Shown here piece after piece: positions 35,933-43,836 of a stretch of DNA of 64,000 bases. How positions within the stretch are numbered: position 1 is the stretch's first letter; each line of letters opens with the position of its first letter. The stretch is from assembly GCA_028277225.1 (NCBI GenBank), contig JANQHB010000068.1, positions 13,392 through 77,391 on the forward strand. The letters run 5' to 3'. The notes under the pieces are model-generated. The model was not told the origin of the DNA. It ran no database searches and saw only the letters and a list, made by a program, of their open reading frames with translations. A program made the translations under genes and the position numbers. This stretch comes from Chlorobium sp. Its GTDB lineage: Bacteria; Bacteroidota; Chlorobiia; Chlorobiales; Chlorobiaceae.

Positions 35933-37601
35933 ATTTCACGGGATCGCTGTCTACGCGACGTACGGTTATGCTCTCGTCTCCCCCCATCATGGCTTCTATG
36001 TCCCCCTCTACCGTTCCGATCGGCTTGATGTCGAACTTTTCGACAAGAGCGGCGGCAATGTTCGGAGTAAGGAACTCGGGCAGGGTCGGTCCGAGGCGAA
36101 TACCCTTGACTCCAAGCGCCAGAAGAGCGAGCAGGACGGCAACAGCTTTTTGCTCGTACCATGCAATGTCATAAGATATCGGCAGATCGTTGATATCTTC
36201 GAGACCGAACACCTCTTTCAGCTTCAGGGCTATGACAGCCAGAGAGTATGAGTCGTTGCACTGCCCGGCATCGAGCACTCTCGGAATACCTCCGATATCA
36301 CCAAGCTTCAGCTTGTTGTAACGGTATTTGGCGCATCCCGCGGTCAGAATGACTGCATCCTGCGGAAGACCAGCAGCCACATCCGTATAGTAACTGCGTG
36401 AATTCTGGCGTCCGTCACATCCTGCCATGACCACAAACCGCCTTATAGCACCGTTGTTGACTGCATCGACAACCTTGTCGGCAAGCGCATGCACCTGATT
36501 ATGAGCAAAACCTCCGACAATTTCCCCGGTTTCGATTTCAACCGGCGGCTTACAGGTTTTTGCCAGCTCGATGATTACCGAAAAGTCTTTTGTTCCACCA
36601 TCTCCGGAAGCGGGAATATGTTTCAATCCTTCATAACCAGCGTTTCCGGTTGTAAACATACGTCCTCTGTAGGATTCCCTGACAGGCACGATACAGTTTG
36701 TCGTCATGAGGATCGGACCGTTGAAGGATTCGAACTCCTTGTCCTGCTCCCACCAGGAACTGCCGTAGTTGCCGACAAAGTGATCGTATTTCTTGAATGC
36801 CGGATAGTAGTGGGCCGGCAGCATTTCACAATGCGTGTAAACATCCACACCGGTTCCCACGGTCTGTTCGAGCAGTGCATCAATATCTTTCAGGTCATGA
36901 CCCGAGATCAGGATACCCGGGCGGTTGCCAACACCGATATTGACACTGGTGATCTCAGGATTGCCATAGGTTTCCGTGTTTGCCCTGTCAAGCAGAGCCA
37001 TGGCCTTGACGGCAACATTGCCGGTCTCCATTACAAGGCCAAGCAGCGTATCGGCATCGAGGTCTTTGGTCAATGCCGCCAGCGCGGTCACGTAAAACTG
37101 GTGGATCGTATCGTCGGTATAACCCAGAACAGCTGCGTGATCGGTATATGCTGCGAGCCCTTTCAGGCCGTAGAGAATGAGGCTTTTCAGCGAACGAAGA
37201 TCTTCGTTTTCGCTCAACGCCTCAATTCCGGAGGTTTCAGCCTTATGGACAAACTCTTCGGTCGTCCTGCCGCTCCAGGTTACGCAGTCGTGTTCAGGCA
37301 GCTCACTCAATCCTGCCTTGAACCGGTCACGCAAGACGAGCATCTCCCTGATTTTTTCCGAGATTGCTTCATCGTCAAAATTCGTGTTGGTTACCGTGAC
37401 AAACAACGCTTCACCGATCATCCTGCCGGTCTCTGCATCTATTGTTTTTCCTGACGCTTCGACGCATCGTGCAACCCCTTCAAGGGCATAGACAAGCGTG
37501 TCCTGAAGTTTCGCTGTAAGGTCGCTTTTGCCGCAGACCCCTCTTGCTATACATCCTGTGCCTTTGACGCTTTCCTGACATTGATCACAATACATACCCA
37601 T
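35913..37601 (-). CDS. hcp: Hybrid-cluster protein (hydroxylamine / NO reductase)
   Basis: A 562-residue Hcp (prismane protein). The N-terminal cysteines C5, C8, C17 and C23 (CX2CX8CX5C) bind a [4Fe-4S] cluster as in class I Hcp. Downstream it has the hybrid-cluster ligands, for example in NIGVGNRPGILISGHDL, YTHCEMLPAHYP, TTNCIVP, AGCDGR, TAGCAKYRYN and DAGQCNDSYS. Hcp reduces NO or hydroxylamine and protects from nitrosative stress. It has AAGGAG ahead of ATG 37601, and sits after the TPR gene in an Rrf2-ferredoxin-TPR-hcp operon. The last residues (VKSEDSSH) lie in DNA that also reads as the 5' end of a traF relic, so the natural C-terminus has probably been replaced. Confidence 0.95.
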   Translation of the reverse strand: MGMYCDQCQESVKGTGCIARGVCGKSDLTAKLQDTLVYALEGVARCVEASGKTIDAETGRMIGEALFVTVTNTNFDDEAISEKIREMLVLRDRFKAGLSELPEHDCVTWSGRTTEEFVHKAETSGIEALSENEDLRSLKSLILYGLKGLAAYTDHAAVLGYTDDTIHQFYVTALAALTKDLDADTLLGLVMETGNVAVKAMALLDRANTETYGNPEITSVNIGVGNRPGILISGHDLKDIDALLEQTVGTGVDVYTHCEMLPAHYYPAFKKYDHFVGNYGSSWWEQDKEFESFNGPILMTTNCIVPVRESYRGRMFTTGNAGYEGLKHIPASGDGGTKDFSVIIELAKTCKPPVEIETGEIVGGFAHNQVHALADKVVDAVNNGAIRRFVVMAGCDGRQNSRSYYTDVAAGLPQDAVILTAGCAKYRYNKLKLGDIGGIPRVLDAGQCNDSYSLAVIALKLKEVFGLEDINDLPISYDIAWYEQKAVAVLLALLALGVKGIRLGPTLPEFLTPNIAAALVEKFDIKPIGTVEGDIEAMMGGDESITVRRVDSDPVKSEDSSH

Positions 37602-37603
37602 TG

Positions 37604-38017
37604 TTATCTCCTTTTTCTTATTGTTAATTGTTCGGCGGCCAGCACATCCCGGCTCGCCTCTTTGTTTCTCCCCATTCTGCCATACATTTCCGCTCTACGA
37701 AGAAGTGCAGCCTTCATAAGCCCCCTGTTTTGCGGATTTGCATCGATAATGCCGCTACAGTCCATCAAAGCTTCTTCATAGCGACCAATTTCCGACAACG
37801 CCATCGCCCTGTTACCCAGTGCCAGAAGTTCTTCCCTTTTCCTGAGCCCGATTTCAAGAGCGCGCGTATAATCGGCCACAGCACCTGTATGGTCACCGAT
37901 GCCATGCCTGAGATTTGCACGATCGTACCATACCATCGCGTTACCCTTGTCGCGTCTGATCAGCCGGTTCAGTTCGTACAGCGTTCCCCGGTAACTTCCA
38001 AGTGCATCTTTCAGCAT
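37604..38017 (-). CDS. Small tetratricopeptide-repeat protein
   Basis: A 137-residue all-helical protein with about three TPR motifs (for example the WYDRANLRHGIGDHTGAVAD and ALGNRAMALSEIGRYEEALM blocks, each followed by P or D turns). It has no signal peptide. Its start overlaps the end of the ferredoxin gene by 7 bp and it ends 2 bp before hcp, so it is translationally embedded in the operon. It may serve as an adaptor or assembly factor for Hcp or its redox partner; that is inference. Confidence 0.75.
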   Translation of the reverse strand: MLKDALGSYRGTLYELNRLIRRDKGNAMVWYDRANLRHGIGDHTGAVADYTRALEIGLRKREELLALGNRAMALSEIGRYEEALMDCSGIIDANPQNRGLMKAALLRRAEMYGRMGRNKEASRDVLAAEQLTIRKRR

Positions 38018-38907
38018 CGTTCCCGCTCAGTATGTTTTTCCTCTTCACCAAACACGGTCTCCTCATGAAGTACGTCACCCTGCACCCCAATCACGACAAG
38101 CCGGACCGGCACCGATCGAGAAGCCTTTTCCAGTGCCTTCTCGACAACCGTCATAAGGCCGCCGCAGCATGGCACTTCCATGATCACTACGGTTATCGAC
38201 TTTATTTCCGCCATATCGATCATCGCCACTATCTTGTCGATGTAGCGGTCGATTCCGCTGTCAAGTTTCGGGCAGGCTATAGCAAGACTTTTTCCGGTCA
38301 TGAACCGGTCATGAAAATCGCCGTTTGCAAACGCCGCGCAATCCGCAGCAAGAAGCAGATCCGATTCCCGGTAGCATGGAGCCAGCGGTGTCACAAGGTG
38401 CAGCTGAACCGGCCAGTGAGTCAGACGTGACGGAGCCGGGGCAAGAGGCGATGCCTTTATTTCAGGTGTCACGGCAGATCCGAACTGTTTTGCTGCGCTC
38501 CTGGGACAACCTCCGGCATGCATAGCAACATTCTCCAGAGGACAACTCTCTTTTTCCGGAACAGGGATATCGTGCTCTTTCAGGTACCCGAGTGCAATGT
38601 TCAGAAATCCAGTTTCCCCGTGCGAACGGAGATGTTCGAGATGAGCAGCAATGACATTGGCTCCTGCAGGCACGATGCTTTCTTTCATCACCCGCAGTTC
38701 ATCGTAAGGTTCGGCCTCCCGTTCTTCCACAGTAATTGCATCGTACGGACAGGTTTTGATACAGGCTCCAAGCCCGTCACAGAACAGATCGCTGACCAGT
38801 CGGGCCTTGCCGTCTATGACCTGCAGCGCCCCCTCGGGACAGCCGGGTATACACTCTCCGCATCCTGTGCAAAGCGTTTCATCTATTTGAACTATTGATC
38901 GTTTCAT
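38011..38907 (-). CDS. Two-[4Fe-4S] ferredoxin-domain protein, candidate Hcp redox partner
   Basis: A 298-residue protein. The N-terminal ~60 residues have two 4Fe-4S motifs (CTGCGECIPGCPEG and CDGLGACIKTCPYD). The remaining ~230 residues carry further cysteines (GGCPRS, ACPKLD, CCGG) and resemble the domain seen in cytosolic ferredoxin-like proteins next to hcp genes in anaerobes. It lacks the FAD/NAD domain of Hcr, so it probably passes electrons to Hcp from ferredoxin. It is second in the operon, 36 bp after the Rrf2 gene. Confidence 0.85.
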   Translation of the reverse strand: MKRSIVQIDETLCTGCGECIPGCPEGALQVIDGKARLVSDLFCDGLGACIKTCPYDAITVEEREAEPYDELRVMKESIVPAGANVIAAHLEHLRSHGETGFLNIALGYLKEHDIPVPEKESCPLENVAMHAGGCPRSAAKQFGSAVTPEIKASPLAPAPSRLTHWPVQLHLVTPLAPCYRESDLLLAADCAAFANGDFHDRFMTGKSLAIACPKLDSGIDRYIDKIVAMIDMAEIKSITVVIMEVPCCGGLMTVVEKALEKASRSVPVRLVVIGVQGDVLHEETVFGEEEKHTERERC

Positions 38908-38942
38908 GATTGTTCATTGTTTATTTCCTGCTTGACCACACT

Positions 38943-39386
38943 CTAGACAGGAATGGTTTTCTGTGGTTGTCCATTGACCAAATGCAGATCGTCAAGCAAC
39001 GATGCAATGGTTACCCTGTCGAATTCCCGGCTGACTATTCCCTCGATCCTCAAAATCTGATGGCGCAATACGCATTTTGAGCGATTGGAGCACAACTGTT
39101 TGCGAAACATGCACTCCGAGAGTTCTACCCTGCCCTGGAAAAGCTCGATCACCTCACGCACCGAGATGCTTTCGGGGTCCCTGTTCAGCTTGACACCCCC
39201 ATAAGCCCCTTCCCGGGAAAGGATCATTCCATCACGTGCAAGCTCCTGCAAAAGTCCTCGCAGAAACTGATAGGGAATCTCCTGTTCATCGGCAATACGG
39301 CGCGCCGAGAGGAACGTATCCGGATGATCGGCAAGCATGATAAGCGCTCTCAGAGCGTAATCGGTATGTTTTGTCAGTAGCTGCAT
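38943..39386 (-). CDS. Rrf2-family transcriptional regulator, NsrR/RsrR-like
   Basis: A 147-residue Rrf2 protein with N-terminal winged helix (LTKHTDYALRALIML typical start) and three cysteines C92, C99 and C105 (CX6CX5C) that could hold an Fe-S cluster, as in NsrR or IscR. It leads the operon with ferredoxin, TPR and hcp. Hcp genes are common NsrR targets, so sensing NO through the cluster is a good hypothesis. A long inverted repeat lies just upstream of its start. Confidence 0.88.
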   Translation of the reverse strand: MQLLTKHTDYALRALIMLADHPDTFLSARRIADEQEIPYQFLRGLLQELARDGMILSREGAYGGVKLNRDPESISVREVIELFQGRVELSECMFRKQLCSNRSKCVLRHQILRIEGIVSREFDRVTIASLLDDLHLVNGQPQKTIPV

Positions 39387-39400
39387 GGCTGATACATTTA

Positions 39401-39429
39401 TTAACTGATAGTAATATAGTATCAGTTAA
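39401..39429. promoter_or_regulatory. Perfect inverted repeat, likely Rrf2 operator
   Basis: TTAACTGATA-GTAATATAG-TATCAGTTAA has perfect 10-bp arms and a 9-bp spacer. It lies 15 bp upstream of the Rrf2 start codon (39386) in AT-rich DNA and includes a possible -10 (TATAGT/TACTAT-like). The most likely use is autoregulation of the operon. Confidence 0.65.
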
Positions 39430-39498
39430 AACAAAAACAAAAAAATTCTCACAGACACTGTGAGAAAGGTCATGAAAAGCTGCTCATCACAGGAAAAA

Positions 39499-40074
39499 TC
39501 AAGACTCTTCTCCACGCCGGGCCGTTCTTCTGCGGTACAAGCGCTCCGAAAAACCACCCTCGCTTTCAAAATTTTCAGCAAGACGAGCCACCTGACGATC
39601 AATCAGCGAACAGGCAACCGCGATCAGAACCAGGGCAGCATTGGCGGAAACACCGGGGGGGGTGGACGGGGCGGACTTTGTGGACTTTTTCACCCACAAT
39701 GCCACCTCATCAGCGGTTTGACATCGTTGGTCTATCAAGGCTTGCCAGAGCGGGTGCTGTTGCTCCCACATTGCAATCCCGCGATGCCTGAGAAAATCCT
39801 CATAGTCCAGCCGGAGTTCCTCAAGGCTGGCCCGAGCCACCTGCGTCAGCTTGAGCTCGGTTTTTTTCGATGTAGCGGAAGCCTGTGACCCCTCCGCAAT
39901 ATTCTGAACCCCGCTCCGTGCCGCCTGAACCATCTGATCATGCGTACGTGACCGCTTCCCGATCCACGCATCACAAAAACGAACCGTAACATCATACACA
40001 AGCTGAGCAACCTGAAAGCTGATCAACTTCCGATACCCCCCATGCCTGGGAATCAAACCCTCACGCTCACCCAT
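39499..40074 (-). CDS. Four-helix-bundle protein with suffix domain (S23/IVP-like)
   Basis: A 191-residue protein. Residues ~1-120 fit the four-helix-bundle/23S rRNA intervening-sequence protein family (FQVAQLVYDVTVRFC, QMVQAARSGVQNIAEGSQAS, KLTQVARASLEEL). A C-terminal addition of ~60 residues (NAALVLIAVACSLIDRQVAR and a basic end) matches the suffix domain sometimes attached to these proteins. The linker KKSTKSAPSTPPG is encoded by a nonamer repeat. Function is unknown. The pattern of repeat expansion inside the gene is odd. Confidence 0.75.
   Translation of the reverse strand: MGEREGLIPRHGGYRKLISFQVAQLVYDVTVRFCDAWIGKRSRTHDQMVQAARSGVQNIAEGSQASATSKKTELKLTQVARASLEELRLDYEDFLRHRGIAMWEQQHPLWQALIDQRCQTADEVALWVKKSTKSAPSTPPGVSANAALVLIAVACSLIDRQVARLAENFESEGGFSERLYRRRTARRGEES
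39655..39700. repeat. Nonamer repeat inside the four-helix-bundle gene
   Basis: GTGGACGGG GCGGACTTT GTGGACTTT TTCACCCAC repeats with period 9, preceded by a G-run. The unit GTGGACTTT is the same as in intergenic arrays at 40104, 42154 and 52943. Confidence 0.6.
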
Positions 40075-40103
40075 AAATCATCAGGACAAGAATTATAAAA
40101 AAA

Positions 40104-40152
40104 CACCCACTTCGCCCACAAAGTCCACTTAGTCCACCATGTCACCACTTCC
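40104..40152. repeat. Nonamer array
   Basis: TTCGCCCAC AAAGTCCAC TTAGTCCAC CATGTCACC repeats with period 9. It is the reverse complement of the GTGGACTTT type. Bases 40153-40544 hold no gene I can support. Confidence 0.65.
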
Positions 40153-40544
40153 CACACAAAATCAACTCTCTCATTATCCATATTACACAAACAGGAACAT
40201 CAGCTTGTTCATCACATTGAAAAGCTGCTCTACATCAGGCTCAAAAGACTCTACACCAGCTCAAAAGCAAAAGTGTATGGCATCATATTCACTTATTGTC
40301 ATTTATGCTTATATCCTCCTACCTCTGGCAATGGCTTTACCAGGCTATCACCAATATCTTCGTAATCGTCTAACCTCTCCCATAACGTTCCTTTATATTA
40401 TTTCTTAGCCTCTTCTTCCGCCACAACCTTTACTGAAACAGCCGAAGCACTTGATCATTTGCAGAAAATGTCGTCGTCAGGGTTCCAAGCTTCTGGTTGG
40501 ATCACCAACTTTTGTAACGCATTGACAATGCTACTCACCATCGT

Positions 40545-40682
40545 CTAAAAACCTATCAATACTAACTCAATTACGATCAATATCTCTGAAAGCAGTTCAA
40601 TAACAACCTGAAGATTCGACCATGCTGATGAAAATGGAATGCTCAGAGCCCCAAGTATCGCTGTATGAATCTCTGAATTCAT
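40545..40682 (-). pseudogene. Truncated TrbL/VirB6-like N-terminus
   Basis: A 45-codon frame reads MNSEIHTAIL, SAWSNLQVVIELLS and IVIELVLIGF, then a TAG. The intact TrbL at 45500-46948 begins MKTEILNNTL, GWGNLHDAIVWLS and LAIELVMIGL, aligned without gaps (about 17 of 45 residues identical). It lies 22 bp after a small lipoprotein gene, as trbL follows its lipoprotein gene by 18 bp. I infer a relic of a second trb set. Confidence 0.6.
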
Positions 40683-40703
40683 GACGATAGAATTATGGGC
40701 GTC

Positions 40704-40934
40704 TTAACGCTTTGTATTCTCATCGGGAACGACTAATCCGGGCATTGGTTTAGCTCTACTAAAATCCTTCCTGTTGCTGTTGAGGCTTTTCGATACGTTC
40801 TCATTCATTTTTCGATAGCCTTCCTGCTTATCCTTGGAAACCTGATCATTGTCGCCATTCACGGTGCATCCTGATATGTTGGTTGCACCTATAATGAAAG
40901 CGAGAAAAAAAACGATTTTTTTCTTGTTAAACAT
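40704..40934 (-). CDS. Small lipoprotein of a trb-like relic set
   Basis: A 76-residue predicted lipoprotein with signal peptide and lipobox ISGC (Cys at residue 23). The hydrophilic remainder ends SRAKPMPGLVVPDENTKR. It occupies the position that a TrbK-like lipoprotein takes before trbL, here before a trbL relic. Whether it still works is unclear, since its neighbours are broken. The signal peptide and lipobox are intact. Confidence 0.6.
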   Translation of the reverse strand: MFNKKKIVFFLAFIIGATNISGCTVNGDNDQVSKDKQEGYRKMNENVSKSLNSNRKDFSRAKPMPGLVVPDENTKR

Positions 40935-40953
40935 ATTTGGAATGGTTTGATGA

Positions 40954-41109
40954 TTATTTCGATTTTTTACCGTTAGCCAATCCAGGCATTTGATGACCAG
41001 ATGCAGATATACCTACCCTTGATTGAACTCCTTCGTGAACAACTTTGGTAGAGATGTATTGATAGCAGGCTCTTCCATGAAACTGTGTATTTATACTAAT
41101 CAGGTTGAC
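40954..41109 (-). pseudogene. 3' fragment of an unrecognised trb-region gene
   Basis: An open frame ends GRACYQYISTKVVHEGVQSR... and then GHQMPGLANGKKSK. It is bounded upstream by a stop codon and has no start. It lies 19 bp before the small lipoprotein gene, the place trbJ takes in the intact cluster, and its MPGL ending recalls the PMPGL and LRPMP endings of neighbours. It may be a trbJ relic, but the sequence does not align convincingly. Confidence 0.4.
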
Positions 41110-41273
41110 CTAATTTTGGCGCCTTAAAGCCTCTGAACTCTCGTTCCTCGTAATTTTCGTCGTCTAGTGCCCCGTCTGGTTAGTTTTATGTGCCATTTCG
41201 GAGCACACAACAATGAATTGGTAATGTCATTTAGCTAAAAAGAGTGCTAAAAATAACACAAGGTATTAACCAT

Positions 41274-41420
41274 TCAGTACACTAGATCACCAAACATTTG
41301 ATCCTTCAACTTCTCAATCTCTTTCTGCTTTTTCGCTTCTTCCGATTCACAACCCATAAAGGATGTAGAAACAATAAGAATGGCCGCAACAGCTACGATG
41401 CGTTTACTATAGTTTTTCAT
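41274..41420 (-). CDS. Very small lipoprotein
   Basis: A 48-residue product: signal peptide, lipobox SFMGC, then a charged tail (SEEAKKQKEIEKLKDQMFG). The ATG at 41420 is preferred to a longer start at 41456 because the lipoprotein signal then starts MKNYSKRIV. It follows the 212-residue lipoprotein gene by 13 bp. It resembles the tiny lipoproteins of type IV secretion operons (VirB7/TrbK), but no family assignment is possible. Confidence 0.55.
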   Translation of the reverse strand: MKNYSKRIVAVAAILIVSTSFMGCESEEAKKQKEIEKLKDQMFGDLVY

Positions 41421-41433
41421 GGCTGATGATTTC

Positions 41434-42072
41434 TTATTGTTGTATCTGAAAATCATGGTAATGCATCCAACCTTTGTCCATAAGAATGAGCGGGTGCGTT
41501 TCGGCTCGGGATACCTTAATTTTTTGAGCTATCCGGGGAAACGCCTCACTGATACCTTCGTCTTTGACCCAGTTGTGAACTTTTTTGGGTGAGCTTTTCA
41601 CATTTACATTTGACACCGTGAAACCGCTGAAGTTGTTTGGCTCTGTAAAGCTTGTAACTTCATCTACCTTTAGTGTTCCCGCACAGAACCCTTTCTGATA
41701 AGTGCCAAAGCCGACAATACTGTTTTCCGCATAGAACTTTTTGCCCTTCTCGCTGATGTCAAACACTTTCGCAGGAAAATTTTTTGTGGCTCTGCCAAAT
41801 GAAACCATTTTCTCTACAACCGTATCCCTCACGGTCAGCATACCCGCATCCGCAAGGGCATTCAGCTTTTCAATACCGTATGCCGCCAAACCATCGGTTT
41901 GTTTTACAACTGGAAATCTGCTGACACCCGCATCGACAATGATGCAGTGATTCGCATAGTAGTCATTGAGAACACGCTTGAAATTGCTTTTGCTTGCATC
42001 TTTAGGCGACCCGCAGCCGGTCACGAGAAATGCAACAAAAAGAAAAGAGAGAATGGTATTCAGATATGTCAT
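41434..42072 (-). CDS. Lipoprotein of unknown function
   Basis: A 212-residue predicted lipoprotein. The signal peptide MTYLNTILSFLFVAFLVTGC ends in lipobox VTGC, and the rest is soluble with two later cysteines (NHCII, GFCAG). AAGGGA lies upstream of ATG 42072. A longer frame to 42195 would read through a nonamer repeat and is rejected. It is at the end of the trb cluster, so it may belong to the secretion machinery or its immunity function. No known domain was recognised. Confidence 0.65.
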   Translation of the reverse strand: MTYLNTILSFLFVAFLVTGCGSPKDASKSNFKRVLNDYYANHCIIVDAGVSRFPVVKQTDGLAAYGIEKLNALADAGMLTVRDTVVEKMVSFGRATKNFPAKVFDISEKGKKFYAENSIVGFGTYQKGFCAGTLKVDEVTSFTEPNNFSGFTVSNVNVKSSPKKVHNWVKDEGISEAFPRIAQKIKVSRAETHPLILMDKGWMHYHDFQIQQ

Positions 42073-42153
42073 AACGGTTATCCCTTGATTGTTGTTGATA
42101 ATTGTCCTATTGAATCTCAACTGAGTTTTAAGCTTGCCATCAAAAAAATCCAG

Positions 42154-42195
42154 TTCCCCAAAGTCCACCCTGTCCACCAAGTCCACCACGTCCAC
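42154..42195. repeat. Nonamer array
   Basis: AAGTCCACC CTGTCCACC AAGTCCACC ACGTCCACA repeats with period 9 between the lipoprotein gene and the small membrane-protein gene. Confidence 0.7.
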
Positions 42196-42204
42196 AAAAA
42201 AACA

Positions 42205-42483
42205 TCACTGCATTGATTTGAGCCACTGAAGAAGTGACCATCTGAATGCAAATCTGAATATGACGGCGATGAGTACGGTTGCAAGCACAAAAGCGGCTAC
42301 AAACAAGGCCCCGGATAAAAGCGTCGGTCCCAGAAATATCAGAGAGGCCCCGGCCATAAGGACCAGCAAAAAGATTTCTATTCCGATAAACAGAAACGCC
42401 AAACCTTCCCTGAGCCCATGTGTATAAACCGTCATCAGAGCAATAAGGGTCAGGACTCCAGCGATAGCAAGCGTAACAAGCAT
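42205..42483 (-). CDS. Small three-helix membrane protein at the trb cluster end
   Basis: A 92-residue protein with three hydrophobic segments (residues ~2-20, ~27-50, ~53-78) and a short basic end. Not recognised. It follows trbI on the same strand with a 79-bp gap. Its composition is that of an inner-membrane accessory subunit; no motif supports a more specific role. Confidence 0.6.
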   Translation of the reverse strand: MLVTLAIAGVLTLIALMTVYTHGLREGLAFLFIGIEIFLLVLMAGASLIFLGPTLLSGALFVAAFVLATVLIAVIFRFAFRWSLLQWLKSMQ

Positions 42484-42562
42484 ACTCGCGCTACAATAAA
42501 AAAGAGTGGTTTACCATACTTTTGCCGTCCACGTCTCCATGTTCATATCCAAACGTTCAGAT

Positions 42563-43810
42563 TTAACTCCTGAACGGAGGAATTACCATGTCCTTGTTGA
42601 CCAGTACGTTCACAGAAAATCCTGGACGAATTTTTATGGTCGGCTGAACATCCAGGTTTTTCCTTGTGATTTTTTCCCCGGCACTATTGATTTCCTCACC
42701 GGCATTCGCAGCAAAAACCTCATCCATAGACATGTCATTGGAGCCGTCATAGTCGCCGCCTGACATTGTTGCACCAACAGACAGCACAGAAGACAAAAAA
42801 ACACCGCCGATGAGCCGATCGAAGTGATTATCGACTTTATCTTTAAAGCCTGCATAGCCCGAAAGATCGGTGCCGGACATGTTCTCCAGACGAATAGAGC
42901 TACCGTCCGGACGAATCAAACGGGTCCAGACAACAAGAGCCCGGCTCTGACCATAGCTGACCTTGCTGTCATATTTACCGATCAACCTCGAACCCTGCGG
43001 GATGAGCAGATGGTTTCCGCTCACCGTATCGAAAACGCTCTCTCTAACCTGAGCTATTACATCCCCCGGTAGATCGGAATTAAGCCCGGAAATAAGACTT
43101 GCCGGAATAATGGTTCCCGCTTTCACCTCATAAGGGCTTCTCGGTGGTTTCACCATCGATGAAACGGTTTCTTTCTGCCCACCGAGGTCTTCAATAAAAT
43201 CTTTCTTGCTTTCCTGCTTGTTCGGATCGGCTGTGCCGAACGGACTTGCCCCCATTTTACTTGCCTCAGCTATCTTGTCTGCATAATCAGAAAGCATCGA
43301 TGTTGCAGGATTTGGACCGGCAGAAGGCAAACGTCCGCCACCGGAACTTTTCTCAAAGGAAACGCCTGCAACAAGTGCTTTTTCATACGCTTTCTCTTCA
43401 TCAGATATCTTTTTCTCAGATTCCCGTGGAGACGAATACCTCGGAATGGGTTCAAGAGATTTCCGTTCGGGAATCTCCAAAGCGGCTTCGGGATCATCCC
43501 TGAACAGCTCATCCGATTCAGGTGCACTGATCGTTGTGCCTGGTACGTCCGACGCACTTCTGATAACATCAGGAATTGACCGGTCACTGGATATGGCAAC
43601 CTCTTTTTTGTTGTCACTATCCTTTACAGCTGAATTGTCCTGCATGGCAATCATAAAAGCAATGAACAGTATTGCACCTGTGCCGGCAAGAATGACAATG
43701 ATCGGGCCTTTTTTCAAAGACCGGCCTTTCGGCTTGTTCTTCTTCAACCTGGCATGATCGGGGTTCACCTTTGAAGCATGAACGTCATCGCGCGTAAAAT
43801 AATCGGTCAT
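42563..43810 (-). CDS. trbI: TrbI / VirB10-like conjugation protein
   Basis: A 415-residue protein with a short cytoplasmic N-terminus, one membrane segment (residues ~35-57), a long Pro/Ser/Glu-rich periplasmic linker (~60-225) and a C-terminal VirB10 domain. Typical blocks are KAGTIIPASLISGLNSDLPG, VSYGQSRALVVWTRLIRPDG and FSVNVLVNKDMVIPP. VirB10/TrbI spans both membranes of the type IV secretion channel. It follows trbG by 26 bp in operon order B-C-D-E-J-L-F-G-I. Confidence 0.92.
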   Translation of the reverse strand: MTDYFTRDDVHASKVNPDHARLKKNKPKGRSLKKGPIIVILAGTGAILFIAFMIAMQDNSAVKDSDNKKEVAISSDRSIPDVIRSASDVPGTTISAPESDELFRDDPEAALEIPERKSLEPIPRYSSPRESEKKISDEEKAYEKALVAGVSFEKSSGGGRLPSAGPNPATSMLSDYADKIAEASKMGASPFGTADPNKQESKKDFIEDLGGQKETVSSMVKPPRSPYEVKAGTIIPASLISGLNSDLPGDVIAQVRESVFDTVSGNHLLIPQGSRLIGKYDSKVSYGQSRALVVWTRLIRPDGSSIRLENMSGTDLSGYAGFKDKVDNHFDRLIGGVFLSSVLSVGATMSGGDYDGSNDMSMDEVFAANAGEEINSAGEKITRKNLDVQPTIKIRPGFSVNVLVNKDMVIPPFRS

Positions 43811-43836
43811 GACGAGTTACATGTTTTGTTATCATG

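Noticed and set aside
40139..40408. Plus-strand frame of 89 codons in the trb island
   Set aside because: Starts in a nonamer repeat, has no RBS or family resemblance, and its composition is that of non-coding AT-rich DNA.
42073..42195. N-terminal extension of the 212-residue lipoprotein
   Set aside because: It would be translated from the nonamer array (DLVDRVDFGELD), and would destroy the lipoprotein signal at the ATG 42072.
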